From contig CAIYAN010000376.1 of NCBI GenBank assembly GCA_903924185.1, positions 1-27,693 of the forward strand: 27,693 nt of DNA, in the 5' to 3' direction. Every line of letters begins with the position of its first letter. Within the stretch, counting starts at the first letter, position 1. Below are positions 1-9,142 of the stretch, in pieces. Made by a program: the position numbers and the translations under genes. The stretch comes from an uncultured Opitutia bacterium. GTDB taxonomy: Bacteria > Verrucomicrobiota > Verrucomicrobiia > Opitutales > UBA953. Under the pieces are notes generated by a model. The model had not been told where the DNA came from, ran no database searches, and saw only the letters and a program-made list of their open reading frames with translations.

Positions 1-3000
1 CGTCCACCGTGGACGCCTGCGCCCGGCCCGAGGTCGATGATGCGATCGGCGGCACGCATGGTGTCTTCGTCGTGTTCGACCACGAGGACAGTGTTGCCGC
101 GGTCACGGAGGTCGCGGAGCGACTCGATGAGTCGATCATTGTCGCGCGGGTGTAGGCCGATACTGGGCTCGTCGAGGACGTAGAGCGCGCCCGAAAGGGT
201 CGAACCGAGCTGGGCGGCGAGACGGATGCGTTGGGCTTCACCACCCGAGAGCGTGTCGGCGCCACGGTCCAACGCGAGGTAGCCTAGGCCCACGGAACTC
301 AGGAACTTAAGGCGGGCGGCAATCTCAGGCAGGAGTGCTCCGACCACCGCCTTTTCGCGGGGGCCCAAGGTTAGGCCACCGAGGTAAGTGAGCGCTTCGT
401 CCGGTTGGAGGCGCAGGAGATTCGGGAGCGAAAGGCTCTTGCCGCCTTTGCCTTGTAATTTAACCGAGCGGCCAATGGGACCCAGGCGTTCGCCTCGGCA
501 CGTGGGACAGACGGCTTCGCCCACGCGATCCGCCAGAGCATTTTCATTGAGAGTCTCTTCTTCGTCGGCGGCGAAAGTGGTCACTTCGAGCCCGTGCCCG
601 CGACAGTCGGGACACCACCCACGAGGGGAGTTCCAAGAGAGATGCTTGGGGTCAACCTCTGGATACGATTCACCGGTGGCGGGGTCGCTGCGTGAGGTGG
701 AGAGGAAGGCGACCTGCTGGCCACGTTCGTCAATAAGCAGACAGGCCCCTTTACCGGCGAGGAGCGTCACGCGCACCAGCGTGCGTAGGGCTTTCTCTCC
801 GCTCTCTTCGGTTTCATCGGGGTGTACGATGGTACCGTCTGAGCGCAGTATCGCGAAGACCGCGTCGACATCGTGTTCGCGGTAACGGTCGAGCCCTTCA
901 AAGCCCGCGACGGGCGTCAGCTTACCGTCGCAGCGCATGAGGCGGAGCCCCTTGTTCTCCGCCCATTCGGCGAGCGGACGGTGATGGCCCTTGCGGGACC
1001 GAACCAGTGGCGCCGCCAAGAGTAGCTTGCCTTTCTTTAAGGCCTGTAAGCGTTTGGCGACGAGTCGGATGACGGCGTCTTCCGTCATCTCCTCCAGTGG
1101 TTCGCCGGTGACGGGGCTATGGAGTACGCCCGCTCGCGCGAACAAGACGCGCAGGTATTGGGCGACTTCCGTGACGGTGGCGACGGTTGACTTAGAGGAG
1201 CCCCGCGTGACGCGCTGTTCAATGGCCACGGTCGGCGGCAGGCCAGTTAAGGAGTCGATGTCTGGCTTAGGTAACTGCTCGACGAATTGGCGCGCGTACG
1301 CGGAGACGCACTCCAGGAAGCGGCGTTGGCCTTCGGAGAAAAGAATATCGAAAGCTAAAGACGATTTGCCCGAGCCCGACACGCCGGTCATGACCGTTAG
1401 GGAGCCGTGCGGAATCTCGAGCGAGACATCACGCAGGTTGTGCTCACGGGCGCCCCGCAAGGAAATGCTGGTTGGTCTAGGTTTGGCTGTCCGCGTATCC
1501 GGCGTCGCAAACGCAGCGTCGCCCGCCGCTAGGAAGTTCCCCGTCGTCGTACCCGCTTTGGCCACCTGTGCGGGCGTGCCTTCGGCGACCAGCAGGCCGC
1601 CGCCAGGGCCGGCTTCGGGGCCCATTTCTAAAATCCAGTCGCAAGCCTTGAGCACGTCGAGGTGGTGCTCCACGACGATGAGCGAGTGACCGGCGTCAGC
1701 TAGACGATGGAGCAGAGCAATCAAGCGGGCGACGTCTTCGCGGTGCAGTCCGGTTGTTGGTTCATCGAGCAGCAACAAGGCGCCGGGCTTACGTGGGTCG
1801 AGGCGACCGAGGTAGCGGACGAGCTTGAGGCGCTGGGCTTCGCCGCCGGAAAGTGTGGTCAGTGGTTGGCCAAGGGAAAGGTAGCCGAGGCCGACCTCCT
1901 CGAGGACCGCGAGCTGTTGGCTGGCCGGCGTCCGTCCGCCAAGGAACGCCCGCACTTCCGTGACGGACATGGCCATGAGGTCACCCACCGACTTGCCGTC
2001 AAACTGAAAGGCCAGCACCTCATCCCGGAAGCGCTTGCCGTTACAGGAGGGGCAGGGCAGTGCTACGTCGGAGACGAATTGCATCTCGACCGTCTCCCAG
2101 CCTGCGCCGCCGCAGCGTTCACAACGCCCTTCGCCGGCATTGAACGAAAAATGCGAAGGCGTTAAGCCGGCGGCCTTCGCTTCTTCGGAGTTACCGAGTA
2201 AGTTACGAATCGCATCCCAAGCCCCTACATACAATGCGGGGTTCGAGCGTGGGGTGCGGGTCGCAGGTGATTGGTCGACGAGCGCAACTTCCTCGTGCTC
2301 GCGGTCGAACTTAAGTTTACCATGCCCTTGGGCCGATGTGTCGCCTGATTCCGGATCTCGGCGGCCGATGACTTGGTGCAAGAGCGTGGATTTGCCTGAG
2401 CCGGAAACGCCGCAGAGGCCGACGAGCCGTCCGAGCGGGAGCGTGCAGGAGAAGTCACGGAGGTTATTGACCGTGGCGCCTTCGATTCGCAGGCGGGGCG
2501 TGGTGTCGGTGACTGGGCGGGGTGCCCGCGTGGCCGGTTGGCTACGGCCGCTCAGCCAGGCGCCGGTCACGGAATCTTTGGCCTTGAGGATGCCCGTCGG
2601 TTTCCCCGCGTAAACGAGATGACCACCGGCTGCCCCTGGCCGTGGGCCGATTTCGATGAGCCAATCGGCCGCGCGCATGACGGATTCATCATGCTCGACG
2701 ACGACGACGGTGTTACCTTGTTCGACGAGGCTGCGGAGGATTCCGACCATCCGTGAAAGGTCGCGCGCGTGCATGCCGACGCTGGGTTCATCGAGTACGA
2801 AGACCGTATCCGCTAGGCAGGCGCCGAGGCAGGAGGTCAGGTTGACGCGTTGGACTTCGCCGCCGGAAAGCGTTCGGGAGAGACGATCAAGCGCGAGGTA
2901 ACCGAGGCCGACGGCTTCGAGGTAGCCCAGGCGGGCGAGCATGGCCTCGAGTGCGTGGTCGGCCGGGTGGCGTGAGTCCTTCGGGGCGTAGGGGCGGAGT

Positions 3001-4298
3001 AATGTGCGTAGCTCGGTAACCGGCAGTGCATAAAGTTCGGGCAGGCTCCGGCCATGCCAGCGCCACCAGAGCGACTCCTCGCGGAAACGTTGGCCACGGC
3101 ACTTGGGGCATTCCTCGTAGGCGCGCCAGCGCGACAGGAACACGCGGACGTGCATCTTGTAGGTGCTTGATTCCAGCCACCGGAAGAAGCCGCGGATGCC
3201 GTACCACTTAGATTCCCATTCACCGGTCACGTACGTGGGGTCACCGTCTTCAAGGTAGCGTCGGTGGGCTACGGCCAGTTTATTCCAAGGCACATCCAGT
3301 GGGATGCCCTTCTTCTTACAGGCCTTGGCCAAGTCGCGTTGGCTTTCGCCGTAGACATTGCCTTGGAAGGGAGCGACCGCGCCTTCAGCGAGCGTGAGCT
3401 TGGGGTCTGGGATGATTTTCTTCCAGTCGAGGCCGATGACGCGGCCAAAGCCCCGGCAATCTGGACAAGCGCCGATGGGAGAATTAAACGAGAAGAGTGC
3501 GGGCGTGGCTGGGCGGAAGCGACGGCCATCGACTGGAGATTCGAGGATTTCGCTGAAGCGCCCGATTTCGACGCCCGCGTCCGTCAGCAGGCGCATGCGG
3601 CCACCGCCAAGACGAAAGGCAACCAAGGCGGCCTCATGGAAGCGCGAAGCCTCTGCGGCCGAAATGGTGAGGCGATCTTGAATGATAAGCGCCTCATCGG
3701 CATCCTCTGGAATGGCTTCCTCGCCGAGGCGGAGTCGTTGGCCGGACACGAACGCCCGCGTGAAACCAGCGCGCACAAATTCTTCGGCGATGGCTGGCCA
3801 AGCGAGCCCGGCTGGCTTCTGCACGGCGAAGGCTAGGACGACCGCTTGGCCGACGTGTGCTTGTAGACAGGTGTCCCATGCGGCCGCGGGGCCTTGCGGG
3901 ATGACTGGTTGACCGCTGGCGGGATCAAGCAACTCGGCGCGGTGGGCGAACCAGACCTTAAACCAATCGCAGAGCTCGGTCATCGTTCCGACCGTCGACC
4001 GCGAGGTCCGGACGGCATTCCCTTGCTTGATGGCGACGGATGGACGGACGTTTTCGGCCGAGTCGAGGGCGGGCGCTGGCAGTAGTTCGAGGAATTGTCG
4101 GACGTAGGGGCTGAAGGTTTCGACGTAACGGCGTTGGCCTTCGGCATGCAAAGTGTCGAAGACGAGCGAGGATTTGCCGGCCCCGCTGAGGCCTGTCACG
4201 ACCACCAGCTTCCCGATCGGGATGTCGATATCGAATCCCTTTAGATTGTTTTGGCGGACTCCGCGGAGTCGAATGGCATTGGGTTGGGCGGCAGGCAT
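1..4298 (-). CDS. uvrA: Tandem-duplicated excinuclease ABC subunit A (partial, C-terminus beyond left edge)
   Basis: UvrA is the DNA-damage sensor ATPase of nucleotide excision repair; it finds lesions and loads UvrB. I translated the minus strand from ATG 4298-4296; 1432 codons are visible with no stop before the edge. A normal UvrA (about 940 aa) carries two ABC modules, but this reading frame shows three Walker A motifs and by family logic a fourth lies outside: GLSGAGKSS (about residue 36), GVSGSGKST (about 630) and GVSGSGKSS (about 971). LSGGE signatures fall near 477, 816 and 1350, each followed by LDEP Walker B. CxxC zinc pairs (CPDC/CPKC, CERC/CPSC, CPDC/CPTC) are intact. Thus copy 1 (about 1-930) is followed by a second full UvrA. 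Copy 1 is more diverged (GAGKSS, LSGGEVQ, VGMHARD). Last gene of the minus-strand run, 44 nt after the cyclo-ligase. An AGGAGG about 40 nt upstream is too far to serve this ATG. Confidence 0.96.
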   Translation of the reverse strand, partial: MPAAQPNAIRLRGVRQNNLKGFDIDIPIGKLVVVTGLSGAGKSSLVFDTLHAEGQRRYVETFSPYVRQFLELLPAPALDSAENVRPSVAIKQGNAVRTSRSTVGTMTELCDWFKVWFAHRAELLDPASGQPVIPQGPAAAWDTCLQAHVGQAVVLAFAVQKPAGLAWPAIAEEFVRAGFTRAFVSGQRLRLGEEAIPEDADEALIIQDRLTISAAEASRFHEAALVAFRLGGGRMRLLTDAGVEIGRFSEILESPVDGRRFRPATPALFSFNSPIGACPDCRGFGRVIGLDWKKIIPDPKLTLAEGAVAPFQGNVYGESQRDLAKACKKKGIPLDVPWNKLAVAHRRYLEDGDPTYVTGEWESKWYGIRGFFRWLESSTYKMHVRVFLSRWRAYEECPKCRGQRFREESLWWRWHGRSLPELYALPVTELRTLLRPYAPKDSRHPADHALEAMLARLGYLEAVGLGYLALDRLSRTLSGGEVQRVNLTSCLGACLADTVFVLDEPSVGMHARDLSRMVGILRSLVEQGNTVVVVEHDESVMRAADWLIEIGPRPGAAGGHLVYAGKPTGILKAKDSVTGAWLSGRSQPATRAPRPVTDTTPRLRIEGATVNNLRDFSCTLPLGRLVGLCGVSGSGKSTLLHQVIGRRDPESGDTSAQGHGKLKFDREHEEVALVDQSPATRTPRSNPALYVGAWDAIRNLLGNSEEAKAAGLTPSHFSFNAGEGRCERCGGAGWETVEMQFVSDVALPCPSCNGKRFRDEVLAFQFDGKSVGDLMAMSVTEVRAFLGGRTPASQQLAVLEEVGLGYLSLGQPLTTLSGGEAQRLKLVRYLGRLDPRKPGALLLLDEPTTGLHREDVARLIALLHRLADAGHSLIVVEHHLDVLKACDWILEMGPEAGPGGGLLVAEGTPAQVAKAGTTTGNFLAAGDAAFATPDTRTAKPRPTSISLRGAREHNLRDVSLEIPHGSLTVMTGVSGSGKSSLAFDILFSEGQRRFLECVSAYARQFVEQLPKPDIDSLTGLPPTVAIEQRVTRGSSKSTVATVTEVAQYLRVLFARAGVLHSPVTGEPLEEMTEDAVIRLVAKRLQALKKGKLLLAAPLVRSRKGHHRPLAEWAENKGLRLMRCDGKLTPVAGFEGLDRYREHDVDAVFAILRSDGTIVHPDETEESGEKALRTLVRVTLLAGKGACLLIDERGQQVAFLSTSRSDPATGESYPEVDPKHLSWNSPRGWCPDCRGHGLEVTTFAADEEETLNENALADRVGEAVCPTCRGERLGPIGRSVKLQGKGGKSLSLPNLLRLQPDEALTYLGGLTLGPREKAVVGALLPEIAARLKFLSSVGLGYLALDRGADTLSGGEAQRIRLAAQLGSTLSGALYVLDEPSIGLHPRDNDRLIESLRDLRDRGNTVLVVEHDEDTMRAADRIIDLGPGAGVHGG

Positions 4299-4342
4299 CG
4301 GGACCCACCAACGGACACAAAACCGCCTAATAGGCAAACCTC

Positions 4343-4924
4343 CTAGCGAGAGACCTTAGGCACCACCCCAGCCGGGGTGACAATCGCATGGAGGCAGTGG
4401 TCGTGGCTTTCGACCGGGACCTCGGGGGCGATTTGAAACTCGAAGCCATAGCCCACGGCGAACGCCGTCGGCTTAGCTTGGTTGAGTAGACGATCGTAAA
4501 AGCCGGCGCCGTAGCCCAGGCGGTGTCCGTCGGCGGCGAAGGCGAGCCCGGGGACTAAGAAGAGGTCGACCTCGGTGACCTCGCGTCGCGGTGCGCTGGG
4601 TGCAGGCTCTAAGATGCCGAGGTGCGAGGAGGACAGGGAGCTCAGGTCAGAGACCTCGTGCAGGCTCAAGGTGCCGTCGGGCCGGGCGCGGGGTAAGATC
4701 AGCACCTTGGCTTCATCCAACGCCGTCTGGAGTAATCGGTGGGTCCCTAGTTCGTGTTTAAATGACGCGTAGAGGCAGACGACCCGGGCTACGGACCACT
4801 GCGGTAATGCTAATAGGACCCTTGCTGCCTGGGCCGCCTGCTGCTCGTGCGCTGCGGGCGAGAGCTCAGCCCGTAACGCTTTCATTTCGGCGCGGAGCTG
4901 GGCTTTGGCCGCACGCAAGTCCAT
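4343..4924 (-). CDS. 5-formyltetrahydrofolate cyclo-ligase (5,10-methenyl-THF synthetase)
   Basis: Cytoplasmic enzyme that uses ATP to convert 5-formyl-THF to 5,10-methenyl-THF, returning the storage folate to one-carbon metabolism. At 193 aa it has the usual family size. The family fingerprint is clear: a basic helical N-terminus (KAQLRAEMKALRAEL), the strand VCLYASFKHELGT near 49-61, DLFLVPGLAFAADGHRLGYG at 120-139 continuing into GAGFYDRLL, and a C-terminal HDHCLHAIVTP. ATG 4924 lies 4 nt after the ctaB stop, so it is probably translated from the same message. It ends in TAG, unlike the plus-strand genes. The family symbol varies between species (fau, ygfA, yqgN), so none is assigned. Confidence 0.95.
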   Translation of the reverse strand: MDLRAAKAQLRAEMKALRAELSPAAHEQQAAQAARVLLALPQWSVARVVCLYASFKHELGTHRLLQTALDEAKVLILPRARPDGTLSLHEVSDLSSLSSSHLGILEPAPSAPRREVTEVDLFLVPGLAFAADGHRLGYGAGFYDRLLNQAKPTAFAVGYGFEFQIAPEVPVESHDHCLHAIVTPAGVVPKVSR

Positions 4925-4928
4925 GTCC

Positions 4929-5855
4929 CTAGAAAAGCCGATTTAACGTCAGAGTCAACAGGACCACTGGGAGGTAGAGAATCGACGCGAGGAAGAGTGG
5001 CTTAGCGACCTCTGCCCGGCGGTGCGGCAATGCGAAATCGAGGCTCAGTTTGAAGAACCACGCCCCCGCCAGTAGCGAAATCCAGAGAAAGGGGCTCTTG
5101 AAGCCTCCGAGGTGCCCCGTGTAGCCCGGCTCGAAGAACGTCATCGCGATCTTACCAGCGACAAAGATCATCGGGATGATGAACGCCATGGCCCAGAGCG
5201 AGGCGGATCGCCCGGAGGGGTCGTCGACGGTCGCGACCTTGAAGCCGCCGCGGGCGTAGTCGTCACGGCACATCACGGCGAGGGCCATGAAGTGGGGAAT
5301 CTGCCAGCAGAAAAGCAGGGCGAAGAGGAGCCACCCCATGGCATCGATATCGCCATTCGGATGGCCTTGGCCGAGCTTAGCGGCCGTGCCGATAATGGGT
5401 GGGATGGCGCCGGGCAAAGAACCGACGAGCGTGCACCAAGACGTCACCGACTTAAGTGGCGTGTAAAAAAGGAGGTAGCTTACGATGGTGGCCAGCGTCA
5501 GGAAGCCCGCTAAGGCATTGGCGCCGTTCCAGACCAGCGTCACGCCGGCGATGCAGAGTGTTCCTCCGAAAAGTAGGACGATGCCGGGGTGGACGACCTT
5601 AGCGGGGATGGGACGATTCTTCGTCCGTTCCATCCGCGCGTCAGCTTCGCTTTCCCACCACATGTTGAGCGCGCCGCAACCGCCGGCTGCTAAGGCCGTG
5701 CCCACGGCGAGCGAGACGAGTACGCGGGCGTCGGTTAAGCCTTGTGGATTACTGCAAAAGTAGCCGGCCAGCGCCGTCAGGACGGAAAGGAACGACAACC
5801 GGGGCTTGGTTAACTCCCAGAGGGCGGCAGGAAGAGATCCAGCGCGTTCGCTCAT
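4929..5855 (-). CDS. ctaB: Heme O synthase (protoheme IX farnesyltransferase)
   Basis: Integral membrane UbiA-family prenyltransferase that adds a farnesyl group to heme B, giving heme O, the substrate of the CtaA enzyme encoded just upstream. The 308-aa protein opens with LTKPRLSFLSVLTALAGY, typical of the family, and carries the prenyl-diphosphate/Mg motif NMWWESEADARMERTKNRP near residues 64-82. A second conserved loop CRDDYARGGFKVATV occurs near 192-206. At the first aspartate position of N-x3-D-x3-D it has Glu68, with Asp72 kept; I regard this as a conservative family variant. About eight to nine hydrophobic segments follow. It lies 55 nt after ctaA and 4 nt before the folate gene. Confidence 0.96.
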   Translation of the reverse strand: MSERAGSLPAALWELTKPRLSFLSVLTALAGYFCSNPQGLTDARVLVSLAVGTALAAGGCGALNMWWESEADARMERTKNRPIPAKVVHPGIVLLFGGTLCIAGVTLVWNGANALAGFLTLATIVSYLLFYTPLKSVTSWCTLVGSLPGAIPPIIGTAAKLGQGHPNGDIDAMGWLLFALLFCWQIPHFMALAVMCRDDYARGGFKVATVDDPSGRSASLWAMAFIIPMIFVAGKIAMTFFEPGYTGHLGGFKSPFLWISLLAGAWFFKLSLDFALPHRRAEVAKPLFLASILYLPVVLLTLTLNRLF

Positions 5856-5910
5856 GCACTTGTCGTGGCGGCTTTCCTCAACGGGTTAAAGGCAAATCGG
5901 AGCGCACCGC

Positions 5911-6861
5911 TCAGGCTTCGGAAGACTTAGCTCGGTGGACCAGGGCGGCTTGGGCGCAAACGGTCGAGAATAAGGCGGCTCCCACCACTAGGTGGATGGT
6001 GCGGACGTGCGGATTGAGGGGTAGGACGATGCTCAGAACGCCCAGCGAAATCTGAACGCCTAGGAGTAGGGCGAGGGGGACCCATCGACTGGCGCGCCTT
6101 TCCCCGGTGGCGGCGAAGACGAGTACCGCTACACCGGCGACGAGCGCGCCGGAGCGGTGGAATAGGTTTATCAACCAGGGAAGCCCGTCGCCGGCCGGCA
6201 GGAATAGTTCGGGGAGGCTTCCGCTAGTCACCCAAGAAGTAAAATGGTTCTGGCGCATGATCGCTCCAAAAATGATGACCGTAAAGACCGCACCGGCGGC
6301 GACCTTGGCGGCAAGTCGTTCCCGTGGTTGGGCGGGGTTCACTTGACGCCAGGCGAGCGTATGGCTGGCGGCGATGATGGCGAGCAGTGCGATGGTGAGT
6401 TGGGCATTGACCGCATGTCCGATGGCGAAACAGATGGCCTTCAGGTTGCCATCTCCGCCGATGTTCAGTTGGTCGAGGAGGACGCGCAGGCCACCGAGGC
6501 CGCCTTGGAGAATCACGAGGCCGGCTAAGGCATAAGCCGCCAAGCGAACGCCTCGGCGCTGCTCACGTGCATAGTGCATGGCGGCGATGGCGAGGCAAAG
6601 AAGGCCTAGGCCGGTGGCGGCAAGGCGATGCGAATGTTCGGCGAATTTATCGATTTCGGTTAGCCAGCCCGGTGGGTTGACTGAGCCGTTAGAGAGCGGC
6701 CAATCGAGGAAGGCCATCCCAGCGCGGATACTCGTCGTGAAGCCGCCCGCTTGGAGTACGAGCACCGTCCAAGCGAGGGTCACGAAGCAGAGCCATTTCA
6801 GCGATGCATCCGGCTGTCCCGAGGACGCGGTGGCCGAGTTTGGGTGGGCCGACGTTTGCAT
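5911..6861 (-). CDS. ctaA: Heme A synthase (CtaA/COX15 family)
   Basis: Membrane enzyme that oxidises the C8 methyl group of heme O to a formyl group, producing heme A for aa3-type cytochrome c oxidase. The 316-aa protein has about eight hydrophobic segments in two four-helix halves. The expected histidines are present: EHSHR at 75-79 (His78), GHAVNAQ (His149), LFHRSG (His235) and RTIHLVVG (His290); these match the paired heme-ligand positions of the family. The motif AGMAFLDWPL near 47-56 resembles the conserved loop after the first helix. Purines GGAGGG abut the ATG directly with no spacer. The oxidase subunit genes themselves are not in the window. Confidence 0.95.
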   Translation of the reverse strand: MQTSAHPNSATASSGQPDASLKWLCFVTLAWTVLVLQAGGFTTSIRAGMAFLDWPLSNGSVNPPGWLTEIDKFAEHSHRLAATGLGLLCLAIAAMHYAREQRRGVRLAAYALAGLVILQGGLGGLRVLLDQLNIGGDGNLKAICFAIGHAVNAQLTIALLAIIAASHTLAWRQVNPAQPRERLAAKVAAGAVFTVIIFGAIMRQNHFTSWVTSGSLPELFLPAGDGLPWLINLFHRSGALVAGVAVLVFAATGERRASRWVPLALLLGVQISLGVLSIVLPLNPHVRTIHLVVGAALFSTVCAQAALVHRAKSSEA

Positions 6862-6929
6862 CCCTCCATCAGACTTGCGGAGGCCGAAGGTGCAAATCCC
6901 TTTCGATGAAATTCACCCAATCGGGCGTT

Positions 6930-7343
6930 TTAGCGGCCAGCGACTTGGCCGAAGGTGCGGATTTTACCGACTAAATTGGTGAGGCCGTTGCGGCGATTGG
7001 GGGAGAGGTGTTGGGTCACGCCGACCTCGGCCAGGAAGTTGGCGTCAGTCGCGGCGACTTCTTGGGGCGTTCCTCCGTCGTATAGTTCGCAGACCAGTGC
7101 TGCGATTCCCTTGGTGATGAGTGAATCGGCGTCGCAACGGAAGCGGCAGACACCATTCTCGACCGTCGGCACCAGCCAAAGATTAGAGGTGCAGCCCTCG
7201 ACAAGGAAGGCGTCGAGCTTGAGTGCGCCGTCGAGCCCAGGCGCGGTCTTCGCGCGGTCGATGATGTATTGGAAGCGCTCGTGGTGGTCACCGAACGGTT
7301 CTAGCTCGGCGATTAGTTGCGCACGCTTGGCGGCAAGGCTCAT
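6930..7343 (-). CDS. sufE: SufE-family sulfur acceptor for Fe-S cluster assembly
   Basis: SufE takes persulfide sulfur from the cysteine desulfurase SufS, activates it and passes it to the SUF scaffold in the cytoplasm. The 137-aa length fits. The motif VEGCTSNLWLVP places the acceptor cysteine at residue 51, the same number as in the E. coli protein as I remember it. The YIIDRAKTAPGLD segment before it and the later SPNRRNGLTNLVGKI are also typical. No sufS, sufB, sufC or sufD lies nearby, so it stands apart from the rest of its pathway. It begins 5 nt after the stop of the TPR-like gene and precedes ctaA by 68 nt. Confidence 0.94.
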   Translation of the reverse strand: MSLAAKRAQLIAELEPFGDHHERFQYIIDRAKTAPGLDGALKLDAFLVEGCTSNLWLVPTVENGVCRFRCDADSLITKGIAALVCELYDGGTPQEVAATDANFLAEVGVTQHLSPNRRNGLTNLVGKIRTFGQVAGR

Positions 7344-7348
7344 GTCGA

Positions 7349-9142
7349 TTAGCGACCGTTGAGCGCTTCTTGATCGAGGTCCGGACGGGCCAGCGGGGCG
7401 ATGGCTCGGTCGAGGCGCTCGGCCTGTTCCTTCGGAAGCTTCGCCTCGCTCCGAAGCCAGGAAAGGGCTTCGTGCCAGATGAGCGGCGACGGGCGGCGCA
7501 TTTTCAGTAGTTCCTCCAGTTCATCGGCGACCGATTTGCGCGTGCCGTAAGCCTCCGTCTGGCCAGCGAGCATCCGGGCGCCAATGTAGTCGGCGCGCAG
7601 TTGAGCGTAGCGTGGGAAGAGTTGGACTCCGGCCTCCAGCACGCGGACGGCGGCCTCGGTGGCGCGGATGCGCTTCAGGTGCTTGCCGACGGAGCGATAG
7701 GCTTCGGGACCGAGGTTCTGCGCCGTGAGGAACTCTTTGAGATAACGGTCACCGATGTTACGGTCGCTTTTGGCGGCGACCTCATCCTTCTTCGGCCGTG
7801 CATGGTAGGAGATACCCAGCAGTGCATTGACGATCGGCTGGTTGGAGGAGAAGTAACCACGATCGGCGGCGTTCACTTGTTGGTATTGCGTGATTACTTG
7901 CTCGGGCTGCTGTCCATTTAGTAATGCTTCCAGGTGGAGGGCCGCGAAAGTTGAACGCTCGAAGCCGCGACTGGCGGATGCCTCGGCCAAGGTGGAGGTG
8001 AGGCCATCGTAGCCGCGTTCGGCGGCAAAATTCGCGAGCGCAATCATCGCCCCAGCATTGCCGGCAAAACGTTCGGCAATCAGCTGCAGCTCTTTGTCGT
8101 ACTCGTCTTTAAGATTCAAGCGGTCGAGTAGCATCAACCGTTGGATATGCGGGAAGGGGGCCTTTTCATCGATGGCGATGCGCTCGTTGGTCACGGTCAA
8201 GGCGACCTTGGATTTACCGAGCAAGATTTGGAAGCGGGCCTGTTGGGCGTAGAGGGCATCTTTGGCTGAGCCGCTAAAGAGCGATGTCTTGGATTCAAGC
8301 AGGCCGACCGCTTCCTGGGTCTTGCCTCCGTCGAAAAGGGCTTTTGCTTTCAGCAAAAGTCCACCCACATTAGCGTCTAAGCTGTTAATATTGATGATGT
8401 TAACCGACTCAGCGTAACGGCCCACCCAGTAAAGGGACGTCGCGGCGGAGAGGGCAATGGTCTGGCGGGTCGGTGGAGGGAGATCCTTTCCCCTTTGGAG
8501 CAATTTCAGGCTTTGCTCGATCACCTCGGCGTCGCGCTCGCGGAGTTGCAGGAGCTGGAAATAGCGATCGAGGTAATCGCGGCCGAGCGGGTCATTGACG
8601 TTAAGGAACTCAAGGCCGTGACGCAAAGTCTGGATGCCGTCGTCCGTCCGGTTAAAGTTACTATGTAAAATGTTGGCAAAGAACAACTTACCTTTTACGT
8701 TACCCGGGCTGATACGGACCGTAATTTGGGCCAATTTAAAGGCCTCATCAATCCGGTTGGCCTGCAGGGCCTCTTGCGCTTGGCCCAAGAAGTATTCACC
8801 TACTTTGATGAGGTGCTCCTCGCGAATGAGGGCCGCCTTATCGGGTTGATCTTCGATGCGAGAGAGGGCGAGCCGGACCCATTGGCGCAGAACGACATCC
8901 TTAACCAAGTCGGACTTTACGTAGGTCAGGCGGCTGTAGCGGAGAATCTCTTCCGTGGACTTGGTAATCGGCAGCCCTGCTAGGATGATGAACTCGGCAT
9001 CGACCTCCTCCTTGCTGTTAATGGGTGCAGCCAGCTTATCTTTGCCTGCGGCCGGGGCCGGGGCAGGGGCAGGTGATTGGGCCCACCCCTGCAAGCAAAG
9101 GGCGCACAGGCTGAAGACGAGAAGCGGGCGGGGGGGGGACAT
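7349..9142 (-). CDS. Exported TPR-like helical repeat protein, function unknown
   Basis: 597 aa; I do not recognise the family. The start MSPPRPLLVFSLCALCLQGW followed by AQS looks like a Sec signal peptide with cleavage after Ala21. A Pro-Ala linker (QSPAPAPAPAAG, about 22-33) follows. From about residue 45 to 590 the chain is helical, with many tetratricopeptide-like helix pairs, for example around 115-150 (GEYFLGQAQEALQANRIDEA) and 250-310. No catalytic motif and no membrane anchor are visible after the signal. It is probably a periplasmic scaffold or assembly protein. It is the first gene of the minus-strand run, so it may set transcription for sufE, ctaA and ctaB. Codons 2-4 lie in a run of nine C residues. 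Confidence 0.88.
   Translation of the reverse strand: MSPPRPLLVFSLCALCLQGWAQSPAPAPAPAAGKDKLAAPINSKEEVDAEFIILAGLPITKSTEEILRYSRLTYVKSDLVKDVVLRQWVRLALSRIEDQPDKAALIREEHLIKVGEYFLGQAQEALQANRIDEAFKLAQITVRISPGNVKGKLFFANILHSNFNRTDDGIQTLRHGLEFLNVNDPLGRDYLDRYFQLLQLRERDAEVIEQSLKLLQRGKDLPPPTRQTIALSAATSLYWVGRYAESVNIININSLDANVGGLLLKAKALFDGGKTQEAVGLLESKTSLFSGSAKDALYAQQARFQILLGKSKVALTVTNERIAIDEKAPFPHIQRLMLLDRLNLKDEYDKELQLIAERFAGNAGAMIALANFAAERGYDGLTSTLAEASASRGFERSTFAALHLEALLNGQQPEQVITQYQQVNAADRGYFSSNQPIVNALLGISYHARPKKDEVAAKSDRNIGDRYLKEFLTAQNLGPEAYRSVGKHLKRIRATEAAVRVLEAGVQLFPRYAQLRADYIGARMLAGQTEAYGTRKSVADELEELLKMRRPSPLIWHEALSWLRSEAKLPKEQAERLDRAIAPLARPDLDQEALNGR
9130..9138 (-). repeat. Homopolymeric tract of nine C in codons 2-4 of the TPR-like gene
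   Basis: On the coding strand the gene begins ATGT followed by nine C and then GCC. A gain or loss of one C would shift the frame within the first five codons. It is the longest single-base run I noticed in the window. Confidence 0.9.

Noticed and set aside
4299..4346. In-frame TTG start for uvrA right after AGGAGG near 4341-4346
   Set aside because: Only one base separates AGGAGG from the TTG, which is too close, and the added residues do not resemble UvrA; ATG 4298 gives the normal N-terminus.
388..4359. Several plus-strand open frames of 60-230 codons in the left 4.3 kb
   Set aside because: They lie opposite the continuous uvrA frame, whose Walker A, signature and zinc motifs are unmistakable.
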